Assembly: GCA_903933475.1 (NCBI GenBank)
Contig: CAIZKE010000194.1
Location: forward strand, 1-8,032
Source of the DNA: an uncultured Alphaproteobacteria bacterium
GTDB taxonomy: Bacteria; Pseudomonadota; Alphaproteobacteria; Caulobacterales; Caulobacteraceae
Length of the DNA stretch: 8,032 bases
Direction: 5' to 3'
Shown: positions 6,707 to 8,032 of the stretch, one piece after another
How positions within the stretch are numbered: position 1 is the stretch's first letter
How the letters are laid out: each line of letters begins with the position of its first letter
Made by a program: the position numbers and the translations under genes
Notes under the pieces: model-generated
The model's database searches: none
What the model was told of the DNA's origin: nothing
The model's input: the letters and a program-made list of their open reading frames with translations, nothing else

Positions 6707-7289
6707 TCTCTGCGGAGTGCAGGAGGGCCACCGCGGCGGCAAGGATCACTGCCAGGGCCTCGTCTCGGGGAAGGCCTTGCTCGCGCCGGAGCCGGGACCA
6801 GGCCTCGAAGCTCAGCACGAGGTCGAGGGCCTCCATCCGACCGGGATCTGCGCACACCGCCGGAAGGTCCCTGGCGAGGGACTGCCGCAGGTTGGTCACC
6901 ATCCGGGCGTGGTCGCGGGCCAGAAAGTCGGAGCGGTGACGGTGCGCTGTCGAGGCGTGCTTGAAGGGAAAAATGCGCTCATAGGCCTCGGCCCGCATGG
7001 ACGCCAGTTCAACCAGCCGGCCCGCTTCATTGCCCGATACCAGGGGACGGGCGACCAGGTCCGCGAGTTCGCCCTCAATGGTCCGGCTGATCTCGGCGTA
7101 GAGGCTGTCCATGTCCCGAAAGTGGCGGAAGACTGTCCTCAGACCCACCTCGGCCCGGGCCGCCACGCGTTCCGCCCCGGGGGCGACCTCCCCCTCCCGC
7201 ATGAGTTCCAGCATGGCCTCGACGATGCGGTCGCGGCTGTCGAGACCGCGTCGGCGCCGGCCATCCGTTTCCTCATGGTCGGGGGTCAT
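6702..7289 (-). CDS. TetR/AcrR-family transcriptional regulator
   Basis: This 195-residue protein has a TetR-type N-terminal DNA-binding domain. SRDRIVEAMLELM (18-30) is helix 1, and VAARAEVGLRTVFRHF (42-57) is the helix-turn-helix with the family's T-V-F-R-H-F variant of TLYRHF, followed by DSLYAEI. The C-terminal half (about 75-195) is helical and divergent and would bind an unknown ligand and form the dimer. Length is normal. The ATG at 7289-7287 overlaps the TGA of the upstream GST-like gene (ATGA), so the two are probably transcribed together and translationally coupled. GGCGGG directly before the start may serve as a short-spaced ribosome site. TetR proteins commonly repress their own operon, so control of the GST-like gene is a reasonable guess. 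No operator can be seen because the promoter is beyond the right edge. Another possible target is the lipoprotein-amidase unit downstream. Confidence 0.9.
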   Translation of the reverse strand: MTPDHEETDGRRRRGLDSRDRIVEAMLELMREGEVAPGAERVAARAEVGLRTVFRHFRDMDSLYAEISRTIEGELADLVARPLVSGNEAGRLVELASMRAEAYERIFPFKHASTAHRHRSDFLARDHARMVTNLRQSLARDLPAVCADPGRMEALDLVLSFEAWSRLRREQGLPRDEALAVILAAAVALLHSAET

Positions 7290-8032
7290 CCCGCCAGAAG
7301 AGCCTCGCAGCCAGTGCCGTCAAGGGCGGCATCCACGACTGCCCGGGCATCCGGGGCGAGTGCGGCGTAGGCGTCCTTCAGGGCCTTCAGGCACTTGGCC
7401 TGGTAGGGGAAGGGCTGCTGCGACCAGGGCTGGCCGTCGACCTCGGCCCGGACTTCCGCCGCACCCGAGATCACGGCCTGGGCATTGGCCAGCATGACGG
7501 GCGTGTACACACGTCCGATCTCGGCAAGCAGGACTTTCAGGGTTGGAGGCGGGTTCGCTGCGTCGATCCAGTCCCCGTCGCCGGGTTCCACGCCGGACTG
7601 GTCCTCCATCATGCCCACCCATGCGGTGACACGCGGGGCGACCGAGAGGGTCAGGGCGGCGGGCGTGGGGTCAAACTCCGCCAACTGCGTCAGCTGGCCA
7701 TAGGTGGCAAAGTCGCTGGCACCGGGGCGCTTGCCCATGAGGTAGGGCAGGACCCGAAGATGGTCCTCGAAGGCGTCGAGGAAACGACGGTAACTTGCCT
7801 CGATGATCGGGCCGGTGACCGCATTGGACCCGACATAGCGAAGCCGGCCAATCTGCCGGTCTGCGACTGCCCGCCCGCGCTCGGCCAGGTCTGCATCCGG
7901 GACCGATAGCCCTCGCCAGCAGGGAAGGATGGCCGAGGCTTTGGCGATGTCTGCAGCGTAGGCCCAGCGGTAGTGGAACATGGCCTTGGTCAGCCACTCG
8001 TCAGCATAGTCCTCGATCAGGGCGTCCAGGAA
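7286..8032 (-). CDS. Glutathione S-transferase-like protein, C-terminal part, cut by window edge
   Basis: The minus-strand frame is open from base 8032 to the TGA at 7288-7286, giving 248 residues, and the start lies outside the window. An internal ATG at 7981 is not the true start, because the frame continues upstream with the fold-like sequence FLDALIEDYADEWLTKAMFH. The protein resembles the C-terminal helical domain of a glutathione S-transferase: LIEDYADEWLTK and the later RRFLDAFEDHLRVLPYLMGKRPGASDFATYGQL correspond to the GST segment where a small 'fold and N-cap' motif (here P-G-A-S-D-F) precedes a conserved helix. The thioredoxin-like N-terminal domain with the glutathione-binding site would be off the edge, so activity cannot be judged. 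About 100 further residues after the GST core (PPPTLKVLLAEIGRVY onward) make it longer at the C-terminus than typical GSTs. The TetR gene overlaps its end by 4 bases. Confidence 0.72.
   Translation of the reverse strand, partial: FLDALIEDYADEWLTKAMFHYRWAYAADIAKASAILPCWRGLSVPDADLAERGRAVADRQIGRLRYVGSNAVTGPIIEASYRRFLDAFEDHLRVLPYLMGKRPGASDFATYGQLTQLAEFDPTPAALTLSVAPRVTAWVGMMEDQSGVEPGDGDWIDAANPPPTLKVLLAEIGRVYTPVMLANAQAVISGAAEVRAEVDGQPWSQQPFPYQAKCLKALKDAYAALAPDARAVVDAALDGTGCEALLAG

Overview
The window is high-GC bacterial chromosome with dense, closely packed genes. Strong G/C preference at third codon positions, a TonB-dependent siderophore receptor and many Ala/Arg/Pro-rich proteins suggest an alphaproteobacterium. 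Caulobacterales (Caulobacter, Phenylobacterium, Brevundimonas) is my best guess, made from protein style only; there is no rRNA or other lineage marker here.

Layout, left to right. (1) The N-terminal 177 codons of a pabB-like gene (folate/p-aminobenzoate synthesis) run off the left edge on the minus strand. (2) A minus-strand gene encodes an exported alpha/beta hydrolase with a twin-arginine-type N-terminus and a complete Ser/Asp/His set. (3) A 255-base divergent intergenic region carries two Fur-box-like operators. (4) A plus-strand gene encodes a 707-residue TonB-dependent receptor of the catecholate-siderophore type. (5) An amidase-signature enzyme converges on the receptor gene with only 3 bases between the stop codons. 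(6) Four bases upstream of the amidase ends a 293-residue lipoprotein gene whose C-terminus resembles the LprI/DUF1311 lysozyme-inhibitor domain. (7) A TetR-family regulator overlaps by 4 bases (ATGA) the end of (8) a glutathione-S-transferase-like gene that runs off the right edge.

There are three functional groupings. The receptor, its Fur sites and probably the divergent hydrolase form an iron-acquisition neighbourhood: the receptor would import a ferric siderophore across the outer membrane under Fur control, and the hydrolase could act on the siderophore or on an unrelated ester outside the cytoplasm. The lipoprotein and amidase look like a two-gene transcription unit. The GST-like gene and the TetR gene look like a translationally coupled unit in which the regulator may control its own operon.

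I see no rRNA, tRNA, CRISPR array, insertion sequence, integrase or phage gene. Most of the window is ordinary chromosome. The items most worth a second look are the paired Fur boxes, the compositionally distinct exported hydrolase beside the receptor, and the coiled-coil/LprI-like lipoprotein.
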